Source of the DNA: an uncultured Prevotella sp.
GTDB taxonomy: Bacteria > Bacteroidota > Bacteroidia > Bacteroidales > Bacteroidaceae
DNA length: 61,387 nucleotides
Direction of reading: 5' to 3'
Assembly (NCBI GenBank): GCA_900315775.1
Contig: ONAJ01000009.1
Span: forward strand, 1-61,387
The translations under genes were made by a program, and so were the position numbers. The number at the start of each line of letters is the position of its first letter. Position 1 is the first letter of the stretch. Under the pieces are notes generated by a model that saw only the letters and a program-made list of their open reading frames with translations, searched no databases and was not told the origin of the DNA. This document shows positions 51,567 to 60,837 of this stretch, piece after piece.

Positions 51567-53437
51567 ATCTCCCTGTTTCCCAGTTTCCTCAGCTCCTTCG
51601 CCTCTGTCTGCAGTATAGCCTTACCGATTCTCACCATACGGTTGGCGTCGCTGCTCTTGTTGACGATGAGGCTGTTGGAGTTCAGGTCATAGACCATGAA
51701 TCCTGTGCTGTCCACCATCGACATTCCGTTGTTGTAGTTATGTACTGCGAAGGGGTATGTATAGCTGCTGCTCATGACGTCACGACTGAAGTAGAACTCG
51801 TCGTGCGGCAGTTTCATCTGTCCTAACAGTGTTGCGGCGAGGTCGCTCTGGTTACAAATCTTCTCTATGCGTCGCGGCTCTTTTATAGCTCCTCCGAGCC
51901 ACAGCATAGGCACGTGGTCGTGGTCCTCGTGTTCGAAGTTCACTCCACAGTGGGAGTATCCGTGGTCGGGAAGGAGTATCACGAGGAGGTTGTCCCATTC
52001 AGGCGACTTCTTCATATCCTCAATGAAACGTCCTATGCACTCGTCGAGGTAGTTGAACGAGTTGAGTATGGGGTCGCTAAGACGGTGTGTCGGTACGTCC
52101 CAGGGCTCGTGACTCGAGAGGGTGGAGAAGCCTATGATATACGAGGGTGCGTGGGTGCGTGGGTGCGTGGGTGCGAGATTTGTGTTATTCTTTATGCGAG
52201 AGGCGAGGGTGTTGAAGGTTATGTCGTCGCGGACGCCCCACTTGGCGGAGTTCTGCTCCTCTATGGTGTAGTCCTTCATCCACGTTATTTGTTCGAAGCC
52301 TGCCGAGAAGAGGTAGCTGCGCATATTTGTGAAGTTGATGTCGCCGCCGTAGATGTACGATGTGGCGTAGCCCTTTGCCTTCAGCGTCTTGGCGATGCTT
52401 GGCAGGTGGCGCGACATCGACGGCATCTTCATTATCGAGAAGCGTGGGAACGACAGGAAGCCGCTCCACGTGCACAGCGTGCCGCGGTCGGTACGGAAGG
52501 AGTTGGCATACATATTACTGAAGTAAACGCCCTCCTTGACAAGTTTGTTGAAGTAAGGCATGACCTCCTTACGATGTCCTATATCCTCGGTGAAGATACC
52601 TCCGCAGCTCTCCATGAGTATGATGACGATATTCGGTCGGGTGGTCCTGAGAAGACTGTCGGCATCGACACTCGTCGTGGGGTACAGTCCGTCCATCACC
52701 CTGCTACGCTCCGACTCGTCCATGAAGCTGTAGTCAGGAATATCGCTGGCGGTATCTTCGAGCGACGAGAAGAAGCTGAACACGGGGTTCACCGCCGAGT
52801 GGTTCAGGAACTGGTTGTCGGAGTAATATACCTGACCAATGTTTGTCGTCGATTCGCTAAGACCGCCCCTGATGCCGATGATGAAGACAGGTATCATAGC
52901 CAGCATTATAACCGTAGTGAGGATACGTTGTGTGGTAGTAGTCTCGTCGTCGTTTATCCTGTTGAGGAAACTCAGTCGCGGTACCGTAAGGGCGAGGTAT
53001 ATGAAAAGTGCTATGAGGAGCATGATGACAAAGCCTGCCAGCAGGAAACCTACGGAGACGCTTGCCACAGCCTCCTTAGGAGTGGCGAGGTACTGCAGAC
53101 ACGACGAGTCGAGTTTAAAGTTCCAGAAGTTGTAGAGCACGGTGTCGAAGACAAACGTCAGGGCGAAGACCACAGCAATGAAGCCGTAGTATATGTAAAA
53201 GAGTATCCTCGGCACCCTTGTCCATATCGATACGAGTATTGCCAGGAAGGGGAGTATGAGGAAGTATAGTGCTGTGCTCAGGTCAAGACTCAGTCCGTGA
53301 TATATAGCCTGCATGTGGTCCGAGAACGAAACACTTTGATCTGTTCCGTTGTAGAGCATGAACAGTACTTTTGCATTAACAAAGGTAAGTACTATCAGCA
53401 GGTAGATCTTTAATAGATAAAGCAGTCGTCTTTTCAA
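51563..53437 (-). CDS. LtaS-type phosphotransferase (sulfatase fold), copy 2
   Basis: 624 residues: about five N-terminal helices, then the sulfatase-fold domain (NIVIILMESCGGIFTEDIG, nucleophile region NSFRTDRGTLCTWSG, GFSTLSSHEPWDVPTH, LLPDHGYSHCGVNFEHEDHDHVPM). The Thr in RTDRGTL is the expected nucleophile. A short segment, LAPTHPRTHAPS, comes from an octamer array (52143-52176) and appears inserted. Paired with copy 1 by a 4-base overlap, so the two probably act in one pathway of surface polymer or lipid head-group addition. Confidence 0.85.
   Translation of the reverse strand: MKRRLLYLLKIYLLIVLTFVNAKVLFMLYNGTDQSVSFSDHMQAIYHGLSLDLSTALYFLILPFLAILVSIWTRVPRILFYIYYGFIAVVFALTFVFDTVLYNFWNFKLDSSCLQYLATPKEAVASVSVGFLLAGFVIMLLIALFIYLALTVPRLSFLNRINDDETTTTQRILTTVIMLAMIPVFIIGIRGGLSESTTNIGQVYYSDNQFLNHSAVNPVFSFFSSLEDTASDIPDYSFMDESERSRVMDGLYPTTSVDADSLLRTTRPNIVIILMESCGGIFTEDIGHRKEVMPYFNKLVKEGVYFSNMYANSFRTDRGTLCTWSGFLSFPRFSIMKMPSMSRHLPSIAKTLKAKGYATSYIYGGDINFTNMRSYLFSAGFEQITWMKDYTIEEQNSAKWGVRDDITFNTLASRIKNNTNLAPTHPRTHAPSYIIGFSTLSSHEPWDVPTHRLSDPILNSFNYLDECIGRFIEDMKKSPEWDNLLVILLPDHGYSHCGVNFEHEDHDHVPMLWLGGAIKEPRRIEKICNQSDLAATLLGQMKLPHDEFYFSRDVMSSSYTYPFAVHNYNNGMSMVDSTGFMVYDLNSNSLIVNKSSDANRMVRIGKAILQTEAKELRKLGNREI
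52143..52176. repeat. Octamer array (GTGGGTGC) inside ltaS-like gene 2
   Basis: Four GTGGGTGC units, in frame. The period is eight, unlike most arrays here. Confidence 0.8.
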
Positions 53438-53440
53438 TGC

Positions 53441-53476
53441 TAAACAGTAAATAGTAAATCGTCAAATAGTAAATCC
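53441..53476. repeat. Heptamer array (AGTAAAT)
   Basis: AGTAAAT, AGTAAAT, CGTCAAAT, AGTAAAT in the gap between the ltaS-like gene and the ABC transporter gene. Confidence 0.75.
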
Positions 53477-55318
53477 CTACAGGCTTTGCATGTCGTTGAG
53501 CTTCTTGTAGTAGCCGTCGAGTTTCAGCAGTTCCTGGTGGGTACCACGTTCCACTATGCGTCCTTCGTGGAGCACACATATCTCGTCGGAGTTCTTGATA
53601 GTCGATAGACGGTGTGCAATAGCTACTGTGGTACGTGTCTTCATGAGTCGTTCCAGTGCGTCCTGTACCAGTCGTTCGCTCTCGGTGTCCAGAGCCGACG
53701 TTGCCTCGTCGAGGATGAGTATCGGTGGGTTCTTAAGTATTGCTCGTGCTATGCTGACGCGCTGGCGCTGTCCTCCGGAGAGTCGTCCGCCGCGGTCGCC
53801 GATGTTGGTGTCGTAACCTTCCTCGGACTGCATGATAAACTCGTGGGCATTGGCAATCTTCGACGCGCTCTCAATCTCTTCCTGGGTGGCGTTCTCCACA
53901 CCGAAGGAGATGTTGTTGCGGAAGGAGTCGTTGAAGAGGATAGCCTCCTGGTTGACATTACCTATGAGCTTGCGCAGGTCGTGGACACCGAGGTCCTTGA
54001 CGTTGATGCCGTCTATGAGCACCTCGCCCTCCTGCACGTCGTAGTAACGTGGTATGAGATCTACGAGCGTAGATTTTCCGCTACCGCTCTGTCCTACTAT
54101 GGCTATTGTCTTGCCCTTAGGAATTACGAGGTTTATATCTTTAAGCACATAGTGGAGGTCCTTCTCCTTCTTGTATGCGAAGGACACGTTGCGGAACTCT
54201 ATCTGGTGCTCGAAGCTCTCTATTCTCTTTGGGTTCTCGGGGTCTATGATGTTGTTCTCCGCCATAAGAATCTTATCGACACGCTCCATTGACGCCAGTC
54301 CCTTGGGGATGTTATAGCCTGCCTTTGAGAATTCCTTCAGCGGATTGATGATGCTGTAGAGTATGACGAGGTAGTAGATGAACGTTGAGCCGCTGATGGT
54401 AGCGTTGTTAAGCACCTGCACACCACCGAACCACAGCACGATGATAATCATCACCGTTCCTAAGAACTCACTCATAGGATGCGCCATCTGCTGACGGGTG
54501 TTCACCCATTGTATGTTGTCGCGGTATTCGTTGTTTATGCGGGCGAACTTATCGTTCATCTTACCCTCCGCGTTGAATGCCTTGATGATGCGCAGTCCTC
54601 CGAGGGTTTCCTCGACAACACTCATCGTGTCGCTCCACAACGACTGTGCCTTCACGGAGTTCTGCTTCAGTTTTCTGCCGATATAACCCATGAGCCATCC
54701 CATCAGCGGCACGAAGACGATGGTGAACAGCGTCAGCTGCCAGGAGATGATGACCAGCGTGGTGAAGTAGGCTATGATGAGGATAGGGTTCTTGAAGAGC
54801 ATGTCGAGACTCGACATTATGGAGCTCTCAATCTCCTGGACGTCACCACTCATGCGGGCAATGATATCACCCTTGCGCTCCTCGGAGAAGAAACCCAGCG
54901 GCAGCGCCGTAATCTTCTGGTACAGTTGGTTGCGGATGTCACGTACAACACCCGTGCGAATAGGAATTATCGACGCCGACGAAAGGAAGTAAGCTCCCGT
55001 CTTGAGGAATGTGGCGAAGGCGAGGAACAGTCCTATCAACAGCAACGTCGTCGTGGCGCCCATATCAATAATAAGCTCCTGAACGTAGTAGTTCATGTTG
55101 TTGCTCAACGTCTCCTTGAGGTCGCCCTGTGTCCAGGGTATGAAGTCCACCTGACGCAACGACTCCTCGGTCTTGAAGAGGATGTTCAGTATAGGGATGA
55201 TGGCTGCAAACGAGAAGATGTTCAGTATCGCAGAAAGGATATTGAAGATTATCGTCAGCACCAGATACTTCTTATATGGTGGTACGAAGCGTCGTAATAT
55301 TTTTATGAATTCCTTCAT
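53477..55318 (-). CDS. MsbA-like ABC transporter (permease-ATPase fusion)
   Basis: 613 residues. Six transmembrane helices, then an ATPase domain with Walker A GQSGSGKSTL, signature LSGGQRQRVSIARAIL and Walker B ILILDEATSALD. As a half-transporter of the MsbA/LmrA type it would flip lipid A or another lipid-linked glycan. Its setting among lipid A and LtaS-type genes fits that role; the substrate is not certain. Confidence 0.9.
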   Translation of the reverse strand: MKEFIKILRRFVPPYKKYLVLTIIFNILSAILNIFSFAAIIPILNILFKTEESLRQVDFIPWTQGDLKETLSNNMNYYVQELIIDMGATTTLLLIGLFLAFATFLKTGAYFLSSASIIPIRTGVVRDIRNQLYQKITALPLGFFSEERKGDIIARMSGDVQEIESSIMSSLDMLFKNPILIIAYFTTLVIISWQLTLFTIVFVPLMGWLMGYIGRKLKQNSVKAQSLWSDTMSVVEETLGGLRIIKAFNAEGKMNDKFARINNEYRDNIQWVNTRQQMAHPMSEFLGTVMIIIVLWFGGVQVLNNATISGSTFIYYLVILYSIINPLKEFSKAGYNIPKGLASMERVDKILMAENNIIDPENPKRIESFEHQIEFRNVSFAYKKEKDLHYVLKDINLVIPKGKTIAIVGQSGSGKSTLVDLIPRYYDVQEGEVLIDGINVKDLGVHDLRKLIGNVNQEAILFNDSFRNNISFGVENATQEEIESASKIANAHEFIMQSEEGYDTNIGDRGGRLSGGQRQRVSIARAILKNPPILILDEATSALDTESERLVQDALERLMKTRTTVAIAHRLSTIKNSDEICVLHEGRIVERGTHQELLKLDGYYKKLNDMQSL

Positions 55319-55319
55319 A

Positions 55320-55369
55320 TTTCACTCTTCATTCTTCATTCTTCACTCTTCACTCTTCACTCTTCACTC
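55320..55369. repeat. Heptamer array (TTCACTC/TTCATTC) at the 3' end of miaB
   Basis: About seven units between the ABC transporter start and the miaB end. Read on the miaB strand they encode GVKSEE and the TGA stop, as in pyrE. Confidence 0.9.
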
Positions 55370-56735
55370 CCTTCAGCGTAGCACTACTGCTCTCCGTAAT
55401 CGTAACCTTCACCGTCTCTCCGACGTGGTGACCGCCTTTGTCGAACACCACCATCTTGTTCTGTTCGGTACGTCCGCAGAGCTGTTCGCGAGAGCGTTTG
55501 CTGAAGCCCTCGACGAGTACGTCGAAAGTCTTCCCTACATCCTCGGCATTGCGCTGGGCGGAGATCTTGTTCTGTAGTTCGATAAGTTCAGTCAATCGAC
55601 GCAACTTCACCTCTTCGGGAACATCGTCGGGGAGATGTTTCGAGGCGTAGGTGCCCGGGCGCTCAGAGTATTTAAACATAAAGGCGGAGTCGTAACCCAC
55701 CTCGCGCATCAGCGACAGGCTCAGCTGGTGGTCCTCTTCCGTCTCACTATGGTAGCCCACGAAGATATCGGTAGATAGTCCGCAGTCGGGGATGATACGA
55801 CGTATCGCCTCCACGCGCTCCAAGTACCATTCGCGGGTGTATTTTCTATTCATAAGGTGCAGTATCCTGTTGCTGCCGCTCTGTACCGGCAGGTGGATGT
55901 GCTTGCAAACGTTAGGCATCTCGGCAATGACGCGCAGTGTCTCGTCGCTCATGTCCTTGGGATGACTCGTGGTGAACCTCACCCTCATCTCCGGTGCCGT
56001 CTCAGCCACCCTGCGCAACAGTTCAGGGAATAATATCTCGAAGTTCTCTCCTCTCATTCCCGAGCTCCGCTCGCCTACCCGTAGCCTTTCCTCTCTCCTC
56101 TCTCCTCTATATGAATTGACATTCTGCCCTAACAGCGTAACCTCCTTGAAACCGCGGTCGCGCAGGTCGGCAACTTCGCGGAGTATGCTCTCGACGTCCC
56201 TTGAACGCTCACGTCCGCGGGTGTAGGGCACTATGCAGTAGTGGCAGAAGTTGTTGCAGCCACGCATGATGCTCACGAAACCGCCAATCTTATGACCTAA
56301 GCCTATGCGCTGGGGCACTACGTCGCGGTAGGTCTCTGTGGTAGAAAGCTCAATGTTTATGGCCTTCTGTCCTAACTCTGCCTGCGCAATGAGGTCTGGC
56401 AGCGACATGTATGCGTCGGGACCCGCAACAAGGTCAACACCGTGGTTCTCCAGCAGGTCGTCCTTAACACGCTCCGCCATACATCCCAGCACACCGATAA
56501 TGAGTCGGGGCTTATTACCTCGTAACTCGTCCTTCGTACCTCGTAACTCCTGTAAACGATGATATATCTTCTGTTCAGCATTGTCACGCACCGAGCAAGT
56601 ATTAAGGAATACCGCGTCTGCTTCGCTCACGCTATCACAGGTTTCGTAGCCTGCCATCTGCATGACGGAGGCAACAACTTCGGAGTCGGCAACGTTCATC
56701 TGACAGCCGTATGTCTCTATAAATAGTTTCTTCAC
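55350..56735 (-). CDS. miaB: tRNA-2-methylthio-N6-dimethylallyladenosine synthase, with in-frame repeat insertions
   Basis: 461 residues from the GTG at 56735 (KKLFIETYGCQMN is the usual start); the frame opens upstream at a TTG inside the promoter. The radical-SAM cluster cysteines are in MRGCNNFCHYCIVPY (about 160, 164, 167), the N-terminal auxiliary-cluster cysteines in YGCQMN, NTCSVRD and LGCMAER, and a TRAM domain is at the end. It methylthiolates ms2i6A37 in tRNA. About 22 residues, RGERREERLRVGERSSGMRGEN (about 210-231), are inserted after LLGQNVNSY, encoded by GAGAGGA heptamers plus a palindromic core. A second, shorter insert (GTKDELRGN) precedes KPRLIIG. The last six residues are heptamer-encoded. 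The -7 element abuts the GTG, so the mRNA may be leaderless. Confidence 0.93.
   Translation of the reverse strand: MKKLFIETYGCQMNVADSEVVASVMQMAGYETCDSVSEADAVFLNTCSVRDNAEQKIYHRLQELRGTKDELRGNKPRLIIGVLGCMAERVKDDLLENHGVDLVAGPDAYMSLPDLIAQAELGQKAINIELSTTETYRDVVPQRIGLGHKIGGFVSIMRGCNNFCHYCIVPYTRGRERSRDVESILREVADLRDRGFKEVTLLGQNVNSYRGERREERLRVGERSSGMRGENFEILFPELLRRVAETAPEMRVRFTTSHPKDMSDETLRVIAEMPNVCKHIHLPVQSGSNRILHLMNRKYTREWYLERVEAIRRIIPDCGLSTDIFVGYHSETEEDHQLSLSLMREVGYDSAFMFKYSERPGTYASKHLPDDVPEEVKLRRLTELIELQNKISAQRNAEDVGKTFDVLVEGFSKRSREQLCGRTEQNKMVVFDKGGHHVGETVKVTITESSSATLKGVKSEE
56055..56091 (-). repeat. 37-bp palindromic core element, copy B (in frame in miaB)
   Basis: On the minus strand GGAAAGGCTACGGG, TAGGCGAGC, loop GGA, GCTCGGGAATG, flanked on both sides by GAGAGGA heptamers (56043-56113). 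It differs from copy A at two positions and encodes the same peptide. Confidence 0.9.
56506..56548. repeat. Short heptamer array inside miaB
   Basis: TACCTCGTAACTCGT and CGTACCTCGTAACTC form degenerate 7-base repeats; the encoded GTKDELRGN is not in usual MiaB sequences. Confidence 0.55.
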
Positions 56736-56740
56736 GGCTG

Positions 56741-56748
56741 CAAATATA
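56741..56748 (-). promoter_or_regulatory. -7 promoter element abutting the miaB start
   Basis: TATATTTGCA on the minus strand ends five bases before the GTG at 56735. Confidence 0.6.
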
Positions 56749-56791
56749 CAAAAAATAATCAATTATGAATTATGAATTATGAATTATTTTG
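56749..56791. repeat. Heptamer array (AATTATG) between the divergent miaB and cysS promoters
   Basis: AATTATG three times, then AATTATT, on the plus strand, filling the space between the two -7 elements. Confidence 0.85.
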
Positions 56792-56799
56792 TACCTTTG
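56792..56799 (+). promoter_or_regulatory. -7 promoter element of cysS
   Basis: TACCTTTGCA on the plus strand, 29 bases upstream of the ATG. Confidence 0.6.
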
Positions 56800-56828
56800 C
56801 AGCCAAATATTTATAAAAGAACAGAATT

Positions 56829-58319
56829 ATGGAACAGACTCTTCTCATTTACAATACTCTTCACAGGCAAAAGGAGCGCTTCGAACCTATCAATGCGCCG
56901 CACGTCGGAATGTATGTCTGCGGACCTACCGTCTATGGCGATCCACATCTGGGACATGCCCGTCCGGCAATAACGTTCGACATCCTTTTCCGCTATCTTA
57001 AACACCTCGGTTACAAGGTGCGCTACGTTCGTAACATCACCGACGTGGGACACCTGGAGCACGATGCCGACGAGGGCGACGACAAGATAGAGAAGAAGGC
57101 ACGCTTGGAGCAACTCGAGCCAATGGAGATAGCAGAGTACTACACCCGTCGCTACCACCAGGCTATGGAGGCTATGGGAGTGCTGCCGCCATCAATTGAG
57201 CCCCACGCCACAGGACATATCCTGGAGCAGCAGGAACTGGTGCAGCAAATCCTCGACAACGGCTTTGCCTACGAGAGCAATGGAAGCATATATTTCGATA
57301 TCGAGAAGTATAATGAGAAGTACCACTACGGAAAACTCTCGGGACGCACCCTCGAGAACATCAAGGACGCCAGCCGCGACCTCAGCGGAGTGGGCGAGAA
57401 GAAGAACCAGGCAGACTTCGCACTGTGGAAGAAGGCGTCACCGGAACACATCATGCGCTGGCACTCACCTTGGAGCGACGGTTTCCCGGGATGGCACTGC
57501 GAGTGTACCGCTATGGGACGTAAGTACCTCGGCTCACACTTCGACATCCACGGAGGAGGCATGGACCTCGTATTCCCACACCACGAGTGCGAGATAGCAC
57601 AGGCTACAGCATCACAGGGCGACGATATGGTGAAGTACTGGATGCACAACAACATGATTACCATCAACGGACAGAAGATGGGTAAGTCGTTGGGCAACTT
57701 CATCACCCTGGAACAGTTCTTCACGGGAAACCACGAGAGTCTGTCACAGCCCTACTCACCAATGACAATACGCTTCTTCATCCTCTCGGCACACTACCGC
57801 AGCACGGTAGATTTCTCCGACGAGGCTCTGCAGGCAAGTCAGAAGGGCTTGGAACGACTCATGGACGGCATCAGCAACCTTGACCGCATCACCGTTAGCG
57901 ACAAGTGCGACGCACAGACAGAAGAATTCGTAAAAACCTTCCGTCAGAAGTGCTACGACGCTATGAACGACGACCTCCAGACACAGGTGGTCATCAGTCT
58001 GCTCTTCGAAGCGTGCCACCTGGTGAATAACCTCGTTGACCGCAAGGCTACAATATGTGCCGACTGCCTCAAGGAACTCTCCGACACTATGCACCTCTTC
58101 GCCGAGGAGCTCCTCGGACTGCGACTTGCTGCCTCTGGCGGCTCAGCAGCACGCGAAGAAGCCTTCGGAAAAGTAGTCGATATGGTGCTCGAACTGCGCT
58201 CAAAGGCTAAAGCAGCTAAAGACTGGGCTACCAGCGACCAGATTCGTGACGCCCTCGCCGCCGCCGGCTTCGAAGTGAAAGACACCAAGGACGGTGCCGT
58301 CTGGAAACTTGCGAAGTAA
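56829..58319 (+). CDS. cysS: Cysteinyl-tRNA synthetase
   Basis: 496 residues. Class I synthetase charging tRNA-Cys: the HIGH-type motif [14 protein letters not shown] with the zinc cysteine before it, WHCECTAM and HHECEIAQA for the zinc site, and the KMSKS-type motif QKMGKSLGN. Normal length and intact. Divergent from miaB. Confidence 0.96.
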   Translation: MEQTLLIYNTLHRQKERFEPINAPHVGMYVCGPTVYGDPHLGHARPAITFDILFRYLKHLGYKVRYVRNITDVGHLEHDADEGDDKIEKKARLEQLEPMEIAEYYTRRYHQAMEAMGVLPPSIEPHATGHILEQQELVQQILDNGFAYESNGSIYFDIEKYNEKYHYGKLSGRTLENIKDASRDLSGVGEKKNQADFALWKKASPEHIMRWHSPWSDGFPGWHCECTAMGRKYLGSHFDIHGGGMDLVFPHHECEIAQATASQGDDMVKYWMHNNMITINGQKMGKSLGNFITLEQFFTGNHESLSQPYSPMTIRFFILSAHYRSTVDFSDEALQASQKGLERLMDGISNLDRITVSDKCDAQTEEFVKTFRQKCYDAMNDDLQTQVVISLLFEACHLVNNLVDRKATICADCLKELSDTMHLFAEELLGLRLAASGGSAAREEAFGKVVDMVLELRSKAKAAKDWATSDQIRDALAAAGFEVKDTKDGAVWKLAK

Positions 58320-58885
58320 TATAAGTTATACTGGAAATTACACCCTTACACGTCAAAATTACAAGTACAGCAAAATCACTATAACAAACAAAAATTGCTG
58401 CACTCCCTACACCGCAGCACCTAATTGTGTGTAAGTACTCGATTATCAACAAGTTATACTACTAATAAATGGGTGCTTATCCTGCACCGATGCAACACCG
58501 ACACTACACCGGTATGAAGAAAACGTTTTTAACTTACCACGGAGTAGTTGGACATTTACCACGGAGTAGTCGGACACTTACCACGGAATAGTCGGACACT
58601 TACCACGGAGTAGTCGGACACTCTGTCCGGAGGCTTCGGACAAAATGTCCGGAACATAAATAAAAAATTTGGGACTATATGCACCGGTGTAGGTTAGGTG
58701 TAGCTTAGGTGTAGTGTGAACACGAGTTGTAATAAAATATAATATACTGATAACTAACGTATTATAATCAGTCAGGTGTTGACGGTGTAGGGAGTGCAGG
58801 TAGAGTGATGAGGGACAGTTCCCTTTGTCACATGTAGCAGACGATGGTATCGAACCATAAACCTAATCTTCTTGAAAGCAAATAT
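58320..58885. other. Repeat-rich gap with no gene
   Basis: 566 bases without a convincing frame. It contains four 22-bp tandem repeats (58532-58619), a TGTCCG...CGGACA hairpin (about 58623-58642), three 11-bp GTGTAGNTTAG-type repeats (about 58687-58717), TTATCAACA (58442-58450, one mismatch to a DnaA box) and an inverted repeat AGGGACAGTTCCCT (58811-58824). The density of 22- and 11-bp periodic repeats matches 450-700 at the other end of the window. Confidence 0.7.
58532..58619. repeat. Four tandem 22-bp repeats
   Basis: ACTTACCACGGAGTAGTCGG plus AC, repeated at 58532, 58554, 58576 and 58598 with one or two changes per copy. There are no spacers, so it is not a CRISPR array; it looks iteron-like. 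Confidence 0.9.
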
Positions 58886-60268
58886 CTAGTCTTTTTTTTC
58901 AAGCACCACCCACACCCCATCATTGTCCTTGCCTTCACGCTTCAGAACACCACTTTTTTGTAACGCAGAGAGGTCGCGTTCGATGGTGCGTTGACTCACC
59001 GACAAAGTCTCCGACATTTGTTTGCCGGTGATTGTCGGAGACTCTTTGATGAGATTGAGCATTTTCCGCTGACGCTCAGTGAGTTTCGTCTCCGACATGT
59101 CTCCGACATTGTCTCCGACATTTTGTGTGTCGGAGGAGGCGAAGATAACGGTCTGGAATTGGGTCGGAGTAGATTTGAACTTGGGTTTTAGCTCGTCCTT
59201 ATAACCTTCCAAGGCTTTGGTTTCATTACAAATGCGTGTGAGTCCGCTACCTCGTTTCTCCATGTAGTCAAGTTGAGCCATCACATTTGCAAGTATGGGA
59301 TTACGCCTTTCAGAAGATACATCTTTGATGTCCAAATCCTGTATCAACATACCATTGTACATACCACCAGGAGAGGTAACAGTAAGCCGGTCATCATAGA
59401 TGTCCAGATGGACTTCACCACCCATCACGGTATAGTCGCGATGGATGAAATGGTTTACCATTGCTTCCAGAACAGCCCGTTCCGCATACTCTGGTTTGTT
59501 CTTTCTTCCACTAGGTAGTTTTTCCCAGCCTCTCTTGGTGTTTGACTTCACAAAGTTCATGGCTTCACGGAGCAGCATGAGGACATTGCCTGTAAACTCT
59601 GCATCGTTGATGGCATCGCCCTTTTCTTTTCCATCCCAACGTGTGCAATAAAGACGAGACTGCCACAATGGGCAATCATCGGCAAACAATGCGCCAGCAT
59701 TCGTTAGGTTCCCAGCACCTGTTACCAGTCCAAACGACAAGAGATATTTCTTGTCCCATTCTTGTTTGGTGCGGTCTTTGAACGAGTTCGCCAATATCGT
59801 GAAAGAATAGTCTTCAACTTTATAATCCGTGTGAAGGGAATCAAAAGTTTTGTTGGAACCTTTCAGCACCAAGCGAACCATCTGTTCTGCTGTGGCAGGA
59901 AGACTTTCATCACCAACACGAACGAAGGCAATGCGCTGACCATCTCCAACGTAGTAATATGGGGTATAATGTCCTGCGTTGACTTTGAGTTGCAAGATAT
60001 GTAAACCATCTACATCATGAGGAATCATTTCCACCCCTGGCAGGGGATCCATATAGTCACGAATTCTGCTACTGATAGTCTCGCATACATGCTGCACGTC
60101 ATCAAGTCCTTTGACGACGCCGTCATTATCAATGCCAAAGAAAAGAGAACCACCCAAGCCATTGGCAAAAGCGCTTACGCTCTTCAACCAACTCTTAGGT
60201 TTCTTCTCTTCAAGCATCACCTTGAAGTCGTATGCAGTACATTCTGCTATCAGAGCCTTTAATTCCAT
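58886..60268 (-). CDS. AlbA_2-type ATP-binding regulator with C-terminal winged helix
   Basis: 460 residues. The N-terminal AlbA_2 (Schlafen-like) domain shows FANGLGGSLFFGIDNDG (about 31-47). A central domain follows (VLEAMVNHFIHRDYTVMG, then GGMYNGM..LDIKDVSSERRNPILANVM, MEKRGSGLTRI), and the C-terminus is a winged helix (ITGKQMSETLSVSQRTIERDLSAL). Such proteins are common accessory regulators, often annotated as ATP-dependent helicase-like; the exact role is unknown. Its promoter (TACCTTTG, 60297-60304) is 29 bases upstream. Confidence 0.85.
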   Translation of the reverse strand: MELKALIAECTAYDFKVMLEEKKPKSWLKSVSAFANGLGGSLFFGIDNDGVVKGLDDVQHVCETISSRIRDYMDPLPGVEMIPHDVDGLHILQLKVNAGHYTPYYYVGDGQRIAFVRVGDESLPATAEQMVRLVLKGSNKTFDSLHTDYKVEDYSFTILANSFKDRTKQEWDKKYLLSFGLVTGAGNLTNAGALFADDCPLWQSRLYCTRWDGKEKGDAINDAEFTGNVLMLLREAMNFVKSNTKRGWEKLPSGRKNKPEYAERAVLEAMVNHFIHRDYTVMGGEVHLDIYDDRLTVTSPGGMYNGMLIQDLDIKDVSSERRNPILANVMAQLDYMEKRGSGLTRICNETKALEGYKDELKPKFKSTPTQFQTVIFASSDTQNVGDNVGDMSETKLTERQRKMLNLIKESPTITGKQMSETLSVSQRTIERDLSALQKSGVLKREGKDNDGVWVVLEKKD

Positions 60269-60296
60269 TGTATATGAATACTCGTTTCTTATCTTG

Positions 60297-60304
60297 CAAA
60301 GGTA
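60297..60304 (-). promoter_or_regulatory. -7 promoter element of the AlbA-type gene
   Basis: TACCTTTGCA on the minus strand fits TAnnTTTG. Confidence 0.55.
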
Positions 60305-60355
60305 AGGGGTTTTACCGAAAATAGCAAAATTTTGGGGGAGATTTTGATAATTTTT

Positions 60356-60388
60356 TAGTGGTTAGCGGTTAGAGGTTAGGGGTTAGAG
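60356..60388. repeat. Heptamer array (GGTTAGN)
   Basis: GGTTAGC, GGTTAGA, GGTTAGG, GGTTAGA in 7-base steps, followed by the palindromic element at 60424. Confidence 0.85.
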
Positions 60389-60423
60389 AAATGTTTTATG
60401 CGCTTCCGAGCTCCCCTCCCTTT

Positions 60424-60459
60424 GGAAAGGCTACGGGTAGGCGAGCTTGCTCGGGAATG
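60424..60459 (+). repeat. 36-bp palindromic core element, copy C (intergenic)
   Basis: GGAAAGGCTACGGG, TAGGCGAGC, loop TT, GCTCGGGAATG. It interrupts a longer repeat with arms CTCCCCTCCCTTT and GGTTGGGGGAGG, and a heptamer array lies upstream. Confidence 0.9.
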
Positions 60460-60491
60460 GCGGTTGGGGGAGGCTGTCTCTAACCACAAAA

Positions 60492-60520
60492 ATAACGGGA
60501 CTCGATTGAGTCCCGCTATT
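60492..60520 (-). terminator. Rho-independent terminator of the toxin-antitoxin operon
   Basis: GCGGGACTC, loop, GAGTCCCGT on the minus strand with A- and T-rich flanks, 20 bases after the toxin stop codon; it could act in both directions. Confidence 0.75.
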
Positions 60521-60540
60521 TTTGAGCACTCGTTTATGTT

Positions 60541-60837
60541 TTACTCGTGCATATTCTGAGCATGGCACACATCAACAACCGTAATTGTATCGCCTTCTAT
60601 GATATATGCATAGTACCATTTGTCGGTATTTGTCATGTGATAATCAGCCCATCGGCTGATGGTTGGACGACGACGAGGTAACGTTCGCTCAATGGCATAA
60701 ATAGCAAAGAAAGCATCACGTACATTGCGCTCCATATCTTCATACGAGTAGGTGTGTTGATATTTCTTTCCTACGTTTCTGTAGAAGGTTCTAATCTTAG
60801 CGGCAGCACGCTTGGTGTAAATATACTTATACTGCAT
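60541..60837 (-). CDS. RelE/ParE-superfamily toxin
   Basis: 98 residues, basic. The pattern YIYTKRAAAKIRTFYRNVG, then RTLPRRRPTISRW, and the C-terminal strand WYYAYIIEGDTITVVDVCHAQ fits the RelE/ParE fold. It overlaps the antitoxin's end by 11 bases, the usual order of antitoxin first. Target (ribosome-bound mRNA or gyrase) cannot be told from the sequence. Confidence 0.82.
   Translation of the reverse strand: MQYKYIYTKRAAAKIRTFYRNVGKKYQHTYSYEDMERNVRDAFFAIYAIERTLPRRRPTISRWADYHMTNTDKWYYAYIIEGDTITVVDVCHAQNMHE

Noticed and set aside
51914-53269. 451-residue plus-strand open frame opposite ltaS-like gene 2
   Set aside because: Antisense shadow of a clearly coding gene; composition has no family features, as for the similar frames at 47584-48534 and 54479-55297.
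58532-58619. Possible CRISPR array (four near-identical 22-bp repeats)
   Set aside because: The units are directly adjacent with no spacers and no cas genes nearby; it is a tandem repeat.
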